DNA of 64,000 nucleotides. It comes from Flammeovirgaceae bacterium SG7u.111. GTDB taxonomy: Bacteria > Bacteroidota > Bacteroidia > Cytophagales > Flammeovirgaceae. The translations under genes and the position numbers were made by a program. Shown piece after piece: positions 8,456-17,626 of the stretch. Each line of letters begins with the position of its first letter. Position 1 is the first letter of the stretch. The stretch spans positions 6,796,001 through 6,860,000 of the forward strand of contig CP139021.1 of the NCBI GenBank assembly GCA_034044135.1, given 5' to 3'. The notes below the pieces were generated by a model that ran no database searches, had not been told where the DNA came from, and was given only the letters and a program-made list of their open reading frames with translations.

Positions 8456-9694
8456 ATGAAGGAATACTTAACATTATCAGAAACAGCCAAGCTCGTAGGC
8501 AAAAGCAAAGAAACGCTACGAAGATGGGACAAAGAAGGGATTTTAAATGCTGTCCGAGAACCTGTTTCAAATTACCGAGTTTATAAAAAATCGGATGTTC
8601 AAACACTTCTAGGCTCTTTGTTTGACGATGATGCCGAAGATGACGTTTCCAACTATGTCGAGCCTGAAAATCAATACACTGTCCTTGAACTTTTTGCAGG
8701 AGCTGGAGGCTTAGCTATCGGTCTGGAAAAAGCAGGATTGACATGCACCGCGCTGAACGAAATAGACAAATGGGCTTGCCAAACGCTCAGAACCAACAGA
8801 CCTCACTGGAATGTATTAGAAGGCGATATTAAAGACTTCGACTTTTCCGAATATCACAACAAAATAGATGTGGTCACTGGCGGGTTTCCTTGCCAAGCAT
8901 TTAGCTATGCAGGAAAAAAGCTGGGATTAAACGATGCCCGCGGAACCTTATTTTATGAATTCGCAAGAGTTGTCCAGCAAGTCAATCCCGCCATTTGTAT
9001 AGGGGAAAATGTACGAGGGTTGTTAAGCCACGAAAAAGGGAAAACCTTGCAAGGCATGATTTCCATCCTCGATGAAATCGGGTACAATGTCGTTCCCGTT
9101 CAAGTACTAAAAGCAATCCATTACCGAGTTCCTCAAAAACGTGAGCGTTTGATTTTAGTAGGGGTAAGAAAAGATATTGATATAGAATTCGAGTACCCCA
9201 CTCCTCACAAGAAAATATACAACCTTGCCGATGCCCTTAAAAAAGGTGAATTATTTGACTCGAATGTACCCACTTCGGCAGGAGCAAAATACCCAGAATA
9301 CAAGAAACAAGTCCTTGACCTAGTACCTCCAAAAGGCTACTGGAGAGATTTACCCCTCGACATCCAAAAGGAATACATGGGAAGAAGTTTTTATTTAGGA
9401 GGAGGAAAAACGGGAATGGCAAGAAGAATTGGTTGGGATGAGCCTTCACTCACACTTACATGCAGCCCAGCCCAAAAGCAAACCGAGCGCTGCCACCCAG
9501 ACGAAACCAGGCCCTTCACCGTACGGGAATATGCACGAATCCAAACCTTTCCAGATGAATGGCATTTTGAAGGCTCTGTAGCCCAACAGTACAAGCAAAT
9601 TGGCAATGCAGTCCCTGTTAACTTAGGACAGGAAGTTGGCTATGCCATCGTTAAGTTTTTGAATACTTATTATAGCTTGTCAAAGCCTAAATAG
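8456..9694 (+). CDS. MerR-type HTH / DNA (cytosine-5) methyltransferase fusion
   Basis: A 412-residue protein. Residues 1-52 form a MerR-like winged helix (LTLSETAKLVGKSKETLRRWDKEG), then an acidic linker, then a full C5-methyltransferase: motif I LELFAGAGG (78-85), catalytic Cys146 in GFPCQ, motif VI Glu184 in ENV, motif VIII around QKRERLILVG, a target-recognition region about 245-330, and motifs IX/X ending IGNAVPVN. It methylates C5 of cytosine in the sequence cut by its partner nuclease. That partner converges from the opposite strand and belongs to the Eco47II family, whose members cut GGNCC, so GGNCC or a variant is the likely target. N-terminal HTH domains in C5 methyltransferases are known to act as transcription regulators (for example M.EcoRII, M.SsoII). 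A MerR-type one suggests the same role here. Confidence 0.92.
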   Translation: MKEYLTLSETAKLVGKSKETLRRWDKEGILNAVREPVSNYRVYKKSDVQTLLGSLFDDDAEDDVSNYVEPENQYTVLELFAGAGGLAIGLEKAGLTCTALNEIDKWACQTLRTNRPHWNVLEGDIKDFDFSEYHNKIDVVTGGFPCQAFSYAGKKLGLNDARGTLFYEFARVVQQVNPAICIGENVRGLLSHEKGKTLQGMISILDEIGYNVVPVQVLKAIHYRVPQKRERLILVGVRKDIDIEFEYPTPHKKIYNLADALKKGELFDSNVPTSAGAKYPEYKKQVLDLVPPKGYWRDLPLDIQKEYMGRSFYLGGGKTGMARRIGWDEPSLTLTCSPAQKQTERCHPDETRPFTVREYARIQTFPDEWHFEGSVAQQYKQIGNAVPVNLGQEVGYAIVKFLNTYYSLSKPK

Positions 9695-10434
9695 TAACCA
9701 AAGTTTTCTACAGTGATTTGGTCAAAAACAGATCGTTTGCTCGTTTCGGTCATTTTCTTTATTTCAGCCAAAGCTGAGTTTTCAGTTTTGGCTTTTCCTT
9801 TTTCCATACTTTCCAAAAAATCAGAAATAGCCTTGGGCAATGCTCTATAGAGTTCAAAAAATGCTGTTTCTTTTCCAGTCAGGAGTGCATAAAATTGGTC
9901 ACCAGATATTTTAAAAACCCTACTATGGCTATACTCTTTCCCGTTGATCTCCCCCACCCAATTTTCGTTAAAGCTACCCTTGGCAAGAATCTGCACCCAA
10001 TAGCATTTGGCTTTTTTATAATCATCGGCATAGCGGGCAAGTTTTTGGAACAAACTTTCTGCCGCACTGCTATTCATCGTATTATGCTTATTTTTGATAT
10101 CGGCAAATAGCGTGTCGTCCGTAGCCTTAATGTCAAAACCACTTAACTTTCCCATTTCATAGCCATTTATCCCCCCGAGAATTTCCTCGTGGAACGTCCC
10201 AATCGAATTATTGATGGACTTGTCTATTTGCCTCAGTATCTCTGCTTCAATAACACTTTCTTCGTCGAGATTATCGAACTTCACATCAAAGGTGAGCTTG
10301 ACTGTATCAATTTTATTGCTGTAAAACTTCTTTTTGCTTATCCCTTCTTTAGCTCTCACATAAGCACCATAAAGATTACTAATACAATCGGTTAGATGCT
10401 CGTCTGTAATAAAATCGACATATTTATTCCCCAT
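9670..10434 (-). CDS. Type II restriction endonuclease, Eco47II family
   Basis: A 254-residue nuclease without membrane or signal segments. It shares the Eco47II-family core: DTVKLTFD, EILRQIDKSINNSIGTFH, then GFDIK and ADIKNKHNTMNSS. The last stretch holds the likely PD-(D/E)xK residues Asp101 and Asp112-x-Lys114. Family members cut GGNCC. It faces the methyltransferase gene tail to tail, and the two coding regions overlap by 25 bases (9670-9694). The recognition sequence is inferred from the family and not visible directly. With its own methyltransferase it forms a complete, apparently intact R-M system. Confidence 0.85.
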   Translation of the reverse strand: MGNKYVDFITDEHLTDCISNLYGAYVRAKEGISKKKFYSNKIDTVKLTFDVKFDNLDEESVIEAEILRQIDKSINNSIGTFHEEILGGINGYEMGKLSGFDIKATDDTLFADIKNKHNTMNSSAAESLFQKLARYADDYKKAKCYWVQILAKGSFNENWVGEINGKEYSHSRVFKISGDQFYALLTGKETAFFELYRALPKAISDFLESMEKGKAKTENSALAEIKKMTETSKRSVFDQITVENFGYYLGFDKL

Positions 10435-10584
10435 ATTCTACGTATTTGTTGACAATTTCAAAAGCCATTTATGTATTGACGGATAAATTACATCAAAAAC
10501 ACGCATCCTCAAAACAAGTAGCACATCAATCTAATTATCTCACCAATACTTATTATTTTGGCGGATCAAAATAAAGAAACAAAT

Positions 10585-11679
10585 ATGATCAAGATTCCCT
10601 CACATATAGATGCTTTGCAGAGTTACAAACCGGGCAAAGCCGTAAAAAATGTTTTTGAAGGAAAAGGCTTAAAAAAAACAGCTATCCTCAGCAGCAACGA
10701 GAACAACTTGGGCTGCTCGTCTAAGGCCATTGCAGCCATGCAGGCAGCTGCACAAAATATCTACCTCTATCCGGATCCAGGTAGTATGGACGTAAAAGAA
10801 ATATTGGCGAAGAAAATTAACCAAAAGCCTGAAAACATTGTCCTAGCCAATGGATCTGATGGAATCCTTTCACTCATTTTCAAGACCTTTTTCGAGCCAG
10901 GGGACGAAGTACTTTCTTCTGAGGCTACTTTTGTAGCGGTGGAAATGTACACTAAGCTCAACCAAATCCCATTCATTAAAGTACCGATGGCAGAAGGCTA
11001 CCGCTTCGATATGGAGACCTTGACTACGAAAATTACAGACAAGACCAAGGCGGTGTACCTAAGCAACCCAAACAACCCTACCGGGGCGATGATCACCAAA
11101 GCCGAGTTGGAAAGTTTTATGGCAAAAGTGCCTAAAAACGTGCTGGTGATCGTAGATGAGGCTTATTTTGAGTATTCGGGAATGCTTTCCGATGAATACC
11201 CAGATAGCTTAGGTTATGGTTGGGAAAACGTGCTCACGCTGCGCACATTCTCAAAAGCATATGGATTAGCCGGACTACGGGTTGGCTACGGCATAGGTAA
11301 TCCCCAGTTGATCGATGCCCTTTCGAAAGTCAAACTGACTTTCGACCCCAACTTTATGGCACAAGTTGCCGCTGCTGTTGCTCTGCAAGACGAAGCTTTT
11401 TTACAAAAAACAGTAGATCACAACCAAAAAGGGCTTGCTTATTTCTACAAAGAATTTGAAAAGCTTGGGTTGAACTATGTCCCCTCTTTCGGCAACTTCG
11501 TAATGATAGACTTTGGAACCGAAGAACGCGCCATGGAAATTTTCCAAACCCTTTTTGACAGAGGTGTATTCATTCGCCCATTGAAGTTCTTTGGCTTACC
11601 TCATTGTGTCCGCATTTCTGTTGGAACGATGGCAGAATGTGAATTGTGTGTGGAAAAACTAAAAGAAGTTTTGGGGTAG
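10585..11679 (+). CDS. hisC: Histidinol-phosphate aminotransferase (class I/II PLP enzyme)
   Basis: A 364-residue fold-type I aminotransferase that converts imidazole-acetol phosphate and glutamate to histidinol phosphate. Visible are SSNENNLG near the N-terminus, the NPNNPTG loop, IVDEAYFEY, and the PLP lysine in RTFSKAYGLAGLRVGYG (Lys224). The start at 10585 (MIKIPSHIDALQSYKPG) is preferred. A TTG nine codons upstream (10558) is also possible. Unlike the typical his operon no other his gene is nearby, so it could be a stand-alone paralogue acting on another substrate, such as aromatic amino acids. It ends in a strong terminator. Confidence 0.8.
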   Translation: MIKIPSHIDALQSYKPGKAVKNVFEGKGLKKTAILSSNENNLGCSSKAIAAMQAAAQNIYLYPDPGSMDVKEILAKKINQKPENIVLANGSDGILSLIFKTFFEPGDEVLSSEATFVAVEMYTKLNQIPFIKVPMAEGYRFDMETLTTKITDKTKAVYLSNPNNPTGAMITKAELESFMAKVPKNVLVIVDEAYFEYSGMLSDEYPDSLGYGWENVLTLRTFSKAYGLAGLRVGYGIGNPQLIDALSKVKLTFDPNFMAQVAAAVALQDEAFLQKTVDHNQKGLAYFYKEFEKLGLNYVPSFGNFVMIDFGTEERAMEIFQTLFDRGVFIRPLKFFGLPHCVRISVGTMAECELCVEKLKEVLG

Positions 11680-11688
11680 TATAGTCAA

Positions 11689-11727
11689 AACGTCGTGGTC
11701 GTTTCGGCCGCCCACGACGTTCTTTTT
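11689..11727 (+). terminator. Intrinsic terminator of hisC
   Basis: A 10-bp perfect stem (11689-11698 with 11712-11721) with a GC-rich loop, followed by a T-rich tract at 11721-11728. Confidence 0.85.
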
Positions 11728-11779
11728 CCTACCCATGGGCTGTGACACACAGCCCACTTCTACCAAAAATCCCTTTAAA

Positions 11780-14700
11780 TCACTCCTTCACCACCTTCCG
11801 CTGCACTTGAAAACTTCCGCTCTTCAGCAGCAAAATGTACGTGCCCGAGACAAATTTGGCAAGGTCAAAAGAGATTTCCTCCTCGCTTCCAAGTTGCTTA
11901 CTCAACAATAATTTGCCATTCAGGTCAATCAATTGAAACTCTACTTTTTTGTTGGAAACTGGCAAAGTAACACTCACCTTCAACTGGTCAGAAGTTGGGT
12001 TAGGCCAAACTTCCCAAGCTGCTTCCAGCAACGCCTCATCCAGGCCCGTGACCAGTTCCACCGGGGAAATGGAAGCACAGCCCGAGCTATTGAACACCTC
12101 TACTTGGTAGCCAGCCGTACCCTCGGAAAAATCCGTAAGCTGCGTTTCATATTCCCGTTGCGTAGCCCCAGAAATACTTTTTCCATCCAAGTACCACTGA
12201 TAAGCCGCACCCTCTATAGTCGAGCGCAATTGTACCATTTTCGCCTTCGCATCTTCTTTTACCAACACCTCAATTTGAGGCAAAGCAGGGGCTTCACTCA
12301 CCGCAAGCATCGAAGTAGCAACACTCGCCACACAACCGTTTTCATCTCGTACAAAGGCAGTCAAACTTGTTGCTCCTAAGTTTTCAAAAACACCATCCGT
12401 TTGGAATGTGCTGCTATCCACGCTAAACGAATAACCTCCCGAACCTCCTGTTGCTTCCAAAGCTAGCAGACCGGTTTGATCCCCTTCACAGGTTGGAGCA
12501 ACTTGCTCTTTAATGGTTAGTATCAGCTCATCAGGCCCTTCAATTCTCACCGCTTCCCTAGCCACATACCCAGTAGCCGAAATGCTTCGTACTGAAACCG
12601 TATAGGTTCCCGTATCTAGCATTTCGTACAGCGCTACATTGCTAAAGGGTTTTCCATCCAAACTAAACTCCAGATCGCCAGCGCCACCCGTTGCCGAAAC
12701 CTCAATAGTTCCATCAGCAGCACCGTGGCAGCTAACATCTGTTTTTTGGATTGAGATTTTTATTTCTTCAATCGATTTGAGCGAGGTTTCGGCTGAAAAC
12801 ACTCCACATGCTCCGCCATTTATCGCTGCTAAGGAATAAGAAACTAACGACTCCCCAAAAACTGACTTGGGAAGTACCAACTCAGCTTCAGTTTCTCCAA
12901 CCATCGCCAAACCATCTTTGTACCACTGCAAAGAATCGGCTGCAACCTCGCTTGAAAGCTTCAGTTCTTCGCTAATTCCTGGGATTCCTTCCACCAAAAC
13001 CACGGGTTGAGCAGGCATTTCAATCTTACTTTTTAGAGCAACGACAAGCCCCACTTCACAGCCGTTGCTATCTCTCACCACAAATAAATACTCACCCTCG
13101 GTCAGGTTTAGAAAAGCAGGATCTTCCTGAAAATCACTTCCATTTTTGCTGAAAAGATAAGGTTCAGTTCCGCCCGTAGCGGCCAAGCTCACCTCACCAT
13201 CAGTATTTCCTTCACATTGCAAACCGCTAGTTTCTGCTGAAAGCAAAAGCGGCTCGGGCTGGGAAATGGTTACAGAAACCGAATCGACATATTGAGGAAC
13301 TTCGGAGCTTCGCACATAGATTTTATAACTTCCCGAATCGAGCTGTTCAAACAAATTTATATTGGAAAAAGCTTCTTCATCCAAACCAAACTCCAGCTCA
13401 CCTTCCCCGCCCGTAGCCAAAACCTCGACGGTTCCATCTACAGCACCGTGACAACTCACGTCTGTGTGTTGGGTTGAAATTTTTATTTCTTCAATTGCTT
13501 TGAGCGAAACGTTCTCTGAAAATACTCCACAAGCTCCGCCATTTATCGCTTCCAAGTAGTAAGAAGAAAGTATATCGGTAAAAGCGGATTTGGGGAGAAT
13601 CAACTCATTCGTTGTTTCATTTACTATCGCTATGCCATCCTTATACCACTGCAAAGCATCTGCTACCACCCCACTGTAAAGCTTCGTTTCCGCGCTGATT
13701 CCGGGAACTCCTTCTACCGAAACTGTGGGCTGTTCAGGAATCTTGAATTGATTGGAAAGCTGTACTTCAAGTTCAATTTCGCAATTATATGCATCGCTTA
13801 CGGTTACAAAATAAGTGCCTTCAGCCAGCCCTTCAAAGCTCGAATTTTCCGTTGGCGAGTCCGTACCCATTTTGAACAAGTAAGAACCTCCTCCTCCATT
13901 TGCTTCTACTTCAAAGCTTCCGTTTGTTTCACCTTCGCAAGTCGGATCTGTTTTGGATATGAGGGACACATTCAGCTCAACCGTGTTAGGATCACAGTCG
14001 TTGTCCAAGCCATCGCAAATCTCCGGTGCGCCCGGATAAACCGTAGCATTTTCATCATTGCAATCCGTATCATCAGACACAAACCCTTCTGGCTGGGAAC
14101 AAGCAAGGGTGTCCGCTGAAGGATCACCAAAGCCATCGCCATCCAGATCGGCAAACCAACGAGGGGCATCAGTTGCACTTTCATCTACTTGTCCATCGCA
14201 ATCATTATCTTTTCCATCGCAAATTTCTACAGCTCCGGGGTAAGTAGCCCCATCGGCATCGTCACAATCACCCGCTTGGGAGACATAACCTACCGGTTGC
14301 GCACATGCTTTTGTAGTTTGGAGCGAGTCCCCAAATCCATCGCCGTCTGAGTCCAAGTACCAAGTGGCCAAAAATTCTTCCCCCACGGCTACCTTGAAGC
14401 TTTTCATTTCTGCTTTATTTCCCGAAGGGTCGGTGGCAAAAACCATCACGGTTGTTTCGCCAAGGGGGAAATCATACGGAGATGAAATACTTATCGTATC
14501 GTCGCTTTCCTGTTTTATTTTGTATTGAAGAGGAATTGAATTTCCATCGCAAGCATCTGTAATCGATGCAAAAAAGCTCAAGGGCACCTTACACAAGCCT
14601 TCCGCATTTTGAGCAAAAACATCGGTGGGAACAGAAATGACAGGAGCAGTCGTATCTTTCACCGTTACAGAAAAGGACTTTATATCTGCCTCGTTTCCAG

Positions 14701-17059
14701 CCAAATCGGCTGCATGCACCGTCACTTCAGTAGTGCCCAAGGGAAATTCATGGGGTGAAGTGATCACGATATTTTCACTGCCACTCGCTGACTTTATGGT
14801 GAAATAAGATGCAGCCAAAGCATCACAATTATCTGTTGCAGTTGCAACAAATGCGACTTGTGCTCCACACAAACCCTCAGAGTTTGTAGTATTTATATCG
14901 GATGGAAAATCAGTTATTACAGGTTTTATATCATCTGTGTAAGAAAAAGTGAAACTAGCGGTCAAGGTTTCAGCGCCCACTTTTGCTTCTACCTTCAGGT
15001 TTTTATCACAACCAGAAGGTAAATCTATGGCAACTTCAGTTCCTTCTGCATTTACAACCACGTTGGTGTATTCAGTCGCCCCGATGGTTACAGAGGTTAG
15101 TTCTTGTAGGCTTTGCCCTTTTAACACTACCTCTCCTCCTACTGAGGAAACGGTAGAAATTGAGGTGAGTTGAGGTGTACTATAAACACATTTCACCACT
15201 GCCTCCCAACCTTCTGCTTCCCAACTACTTGTCGTTTCAAACCTTAGTGTTAATTGCCCCGCAGGATTGGTAGCAGTCATTACCCCAGGTGAACTACTTT
15301 TTGTATAAGAGCCTATCAATGGTGAATTAATATCAGCCCCATCATATATGTAAAGCTTGTCTTCTTTAACAGTTGCGCTCGAGTTATAAGTTGGATCAAG
15401 GTAAAACCTACTAAAATCTAATTGGATTTTGCCCCCTGGATATTCTGGGGAAAGGGTTTGGGTCATATCAATTCCCGCAGGGTATTTAAAATGGTTTCCA
15501 CTAGGATCAAACAACGTATAATCACAACCCGTAATATCTTCACCCATATCTGCCACTCCACTTTCTATGGTATAAGTCCCCAAAGATCCATAATCTGAAT
15601 CTGCCCCCAAATCCCCTTTTGTACCAGATACATACAGGTAGTAAGTTCCTTCATCAAAAGAATGGCCAATACTTGCTGACCATCCTACAGGGTTGGCTGT
15701 TTTTACTATATTACCGTCCGAATCTCTCAGTTCAAGATACACATCCAAATTCGGCTTCCACTGATTTGGACGAACAGTAAGCACTTCAAACCCTCCTGAA
15801 GATGTAAAGGCAAACACATCTACGTCTGATCGATTATGAATAACTCCACTGTTATCTTGTGGACTTATTTTTCCTTCACTATTGTACAGTAACTGAGTAG
15901 CATTTAGGTAAGACTCTCCATGGTCATCGGGCTTAAAACCGATGTACGTATAGCCACTTGTATTTGAGATCAAGCCAAGGTCATCTTCTTGTCTATTTGC
16001 CGATGGATATTCTCCTTTACTCCATTGGACTACATTGGTATAATATCCAGCTCCCATAATAGTACCCCAATCATCGTGACCATAATAATATTCCTCTGAA
16101 GGGCTTACCCTTCCATCATGGTGAACCCCAAAAGTATGCCCAAGCTCATGGGATGCCGCATCAGCAGCATACCTATAATATTGATTAAAAACCCAGCATG
16201 GCGTATCGTCTACTGATGGATAATAAGGAGGAGCTCCTGTATTCCAGGCAAATGAGTAATAGTAGGCTATTCCACCATAATTACCTACCCAATCTCTAGT
16301 CGGTGTAAATATCACCCTCATTCGTTTGTTATTAGGCGCACTGAAAAACACCGCCTCACTAGTAGTGATGTTGATATTGAACGGAGCAAAGTCTTCACTC
16401 ACCCTTCTCCATATATCAACCATTTCTTCTGTAGTGTAATTAGTAGATGCCGCTACTATGGGATTTCCACTATTATAGGAAGTGTTCCAAAAAGTACCAG
16501 TCACTGTTTGACCATCAAAATCCAAAAATGCTACTGCTTCTGCCCCTGGCATACTTTGAAGATCGGGAATTGCCCCTAATATTCCCCCTATCTGAGGTTT
16601 CCCTTGTACCAAGTCCTCCCTGTCATCCGCCCTTTCTAACCCAACACATATTACATCATGAATATCCTTTTCTTGCAGATAAACATTCGTACCCTCTGTT
16701 ACAAAATCGAACAATTGCTCTTTATCCATCAAATAAATGCTACCATGAAGCCCCCCCTCATTGGACTCCAAAAATACTTTACTATTGCCTTCTCCTTTCA
16801 CAGAACCAAAAAACTGCTCACCCCCATCTTCTTTTTTAGAAGAATGAATGAGAATATCCAACTCATTCCCTTGCGCTGAAAGAGAAACCATGCCGTTAGA
16901 GGAGGAAGTTGAATTAGTCTTAAGCACAACTTTATTGCCCCTAAAAGACTCTACCACCTCTCCTATAGGTCCTAAGTAGGACTTTCCAAAATCTTGTCCA
17001 CTTGTTAAATGAGCGAACAACAATCCAAATAGTAACAAGTACAGTAATTTTATCTTCAT
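11780..17059 (-). CDS. Giant secreted multidomain metalloprotease, type IX secretion substrate
   Basis: A 1759-residue protein. In order: signal peptide (1-21); a zincin-type metallopeptidase with HELGHTFGVHH (His304, His308, His314; Glu305) and Met-turn IMGAGY near 334; a PPC-like domain (about 375-505); a CUB-like domain (about 513-626); an IPT-like Ig domain (about 626-706); two HYR domains (about 708-890); two MopE-type calcium/metal-binding repeats (DxDGDGFGD...CDGxDNDC, about 893-1018); then SprB-type and Ig-like repeats (DVSCHGA-DGT, CEG-xxG) to about 1660; and a type A sorting domain (WPNPTSDQLKV to the end). It should be exported by Sec, cross the outer membrane by T9SS and be surface-anchored or released, digesting protein outside the cell. 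The repeat section contains a recent-looking duplication of about 240 residues. Confidence 0.9.
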   Translation of the reverse strand: MKIKLLYLLLFGLLFAHLTSGQDFGKSYLGPIGEVVESFRGNKVVLKTNSTSSSNGMVSLSAQGNELDILIHSSKKEDGGEQFFGSVKGEGNSKVFLESNEGGLHGSIYLMDKEQLFDFVTEGTNVYLQEKDIHDVICVGLERADDREDLVQGKPQIGGILGAIPDLQSMPGAEAVAFLDFDGQTVTGTFWNTSYNSGNPIVAASTNYTTEEMVDIWRRVSEDFAPFNINITTSEAVFFSAPNNKRMRVIFTPTRDWVGNYGGIAYYYSFAWNTGAPPYYPSVDDTPCWVFNQYYRYAADAASHELGHTFGVHHDGRVSPSEEYYYGHDDWGTIMGAGYYTNVVQWSKGEYPSANRQEDDLGLISNTSGYTYIGFKPDDHGESYLNATQLLYNSEGKISPQDNSGVIHNRSDVDVFAFTSSGGFEVLTVRPNQWKPNLDVYLELRDSDGNIVKTANPVGWSASIGHSFDEGTYYLYVSGTKGDLGADSDYGSLGTYTIESGVADMGEDITGCDYTLFDPSGNHFKYPAGIDMTQTLSPEYPGGKIQLDFSRFYLDPTYNSSATVKEDKLYIYDGADINSPLIGSYTKSSSPGVMTATNPAGQLTLRFETTSSWEAEGWEAVVKCVYSTPQLTSISTVSSVGGEVVLKGQSLQELTSVTIGATEYTNVVVNAEGTEVAIDLPSGCDKNLKVEAKVGAETLTASFTFSYTDDIKPVITDFPSDINTTNSEGLCGAQVAFVATATDNCDALAASYFTIKSASGSENIVITSPHEFPLGTTEVTVHAADLAGNEADIKSFSVTVKDTTAPVISVPTDVFAQNAEGLCKVPLSFFASITDACDGNSIPLQYKIKQESDDTISISSPYDFPLGETTVMVFATDPSGNKAEMKSFKVAVGEEFLATWYLDSDGDGFGDSLQTTKACAQPVGYVSQAGDCDDADGATYPGAVEICDGKDNDCDGQVDESATDAPRWFADLDGDGFGDPSADTLACSQPEGFVSDDTDCNDENATVYPGAPEICDGLDNDCDPNTVELNVSLISKTDPTCEGETNGSFEVEANGGGGSYLFKMGTDSPTENSSFEGLAEGTYFVTVSDAYNCEIELEVQLSNQFKIPEQPTVSVEGVPGISAETKLYSGVVADALQWYKDGIAIVNETTNELILPKSAFTDILSSYYLEAINGGACGVFSENVSLKAIEEIKISTQHTDVSCHGAVDGTVEVLATGGEGELEFGLDEEAFSNINLFEQLDSGSYKIYVRSSEVPQYVDSVSVTISQPEPLLLSAETSGLQCEGNTDGEVSLAATGGTEPYLFSKNGSDFQEDPAFLNLTEGEYLFVVRDSNGCEVGLVVALKSKIEMPAQPVVLVEGIPGISEELKLSSEVAADSLQWYKDGLAMVGETEAELVLPKSVFGESLVSYSLAAINGGACGVFSAETSLKSIEEIKISIQKTDVSCHGAADGTIEVSATGGAGDLEFSLDGKPFSNVALYEMLDTGTYTVSVRSISATGYVAREAVRIEGPDELILTIKEQVAPTCEGDQTGLLALEATGGSGGYSFSVDSSTFQTDGVFENLGATSLTAFVRDENGCVASVATSMLAVSEAPALPQIEVLVKEDAKAKMVQLRSTIEGAAYQWYLDGKSISGATQREYETQLTDFSEGTAGYQVEVFNSSGCASISPVELVTGLDEALLEAAWEVWPNPTSDQLKVSVTLPVSNKKVEFQLIDLNGKLLLSKQLGSEEEISFDLAKFVSGTYILLLKSGSFQVQRKVVKE
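12095..13970 (-). repeat. Internal tandem duplication in the T9SS protease gene
   Basis: Two consecutive units of about 720 bases (roughly 13250-13970 and 12530-13250) each encode a CEG-type SprB repeat, an Ig-like segment containing EG-PGIS and LQWYKDG, the phrase AINGGACGVFS, and a VSCHGA-DGT SprB repeat. A third, diverged partial unit lies at about 12095-12530. Boundaries are approximate and read from the protein. Confidence 0.75.
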
Positions 17060-17626
17060 TAGAAAAGCGTATTAATGGGTGTAAAAAAATACTGAGAAGT
17101 GAAGTGTGGATCCTGATAGCTAGGGTGTCACCTAATCAAAGGTAAATGTGAAATAGAAGACAAATGGTACTAATAGAAATTAGCCATTCATAGCTATTTA
17201 GTGTAGGTTGAGGAATGAATGTCACCAAAGCTATATTCATTACAAACATAAAACAAAGTTCCTATGTATTATTAAGGTTTGTTAACCATGAACCCAAAAT
17301 ATACCTCCCATTTGGAAGTTGATGTCAATTTGCTAGATGTATTTGTAAGTTTAGGCAATTCGCCCTCTGAATTGAAAACCCAGAAGTAGTGGTTACTAAC
17401 CCTGTAAGACGTATAGATGCAGGATTTGGTAGCTAGTAAAATTTACTGGAAAGTTGCTCCTAAATGAGATTTTGGAGTACAGTGTAGAAGTATTATAAAA
17501 ATAACACTTTCGCTTTCTTCTCCCAAGAAGAACCAATCAGGCGTTAACTGTTATTCACAATTCCTTTTCCCATTACAGAAAAAAAGCTCCTAATGCATTT
17601 ATACCCTAGGAGTTGCTAAATTTCCC
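17060..17626. other. Intergenic space between protease and mutS
   Basis: This AT-rich stretch has no convincing coding frame, tRNA or long repeat. It must contain the promoter of the minus-strand protease gene in its left part and the mutS terminator at its right end. I see no strong consensus promoter in it. Confidence 0.5.
17579..17613 (-). terminator. Likely terminator of mutS
   Basis: Read on the minus strand, a 6-bp stem CTCCTA/TAGGAG (17607-17612 with 17587-17592) with a 14-base loop is followed by a seven-base T-run. The stem is short, so the call is tentative. Confidence 0.5.

Noticed and set aside
8392-10434. Idea that the first R-M locus carries a separate control gene
   Set aside because: No further small HTH gene is present; the only HTH is fused to the methyltransferase.
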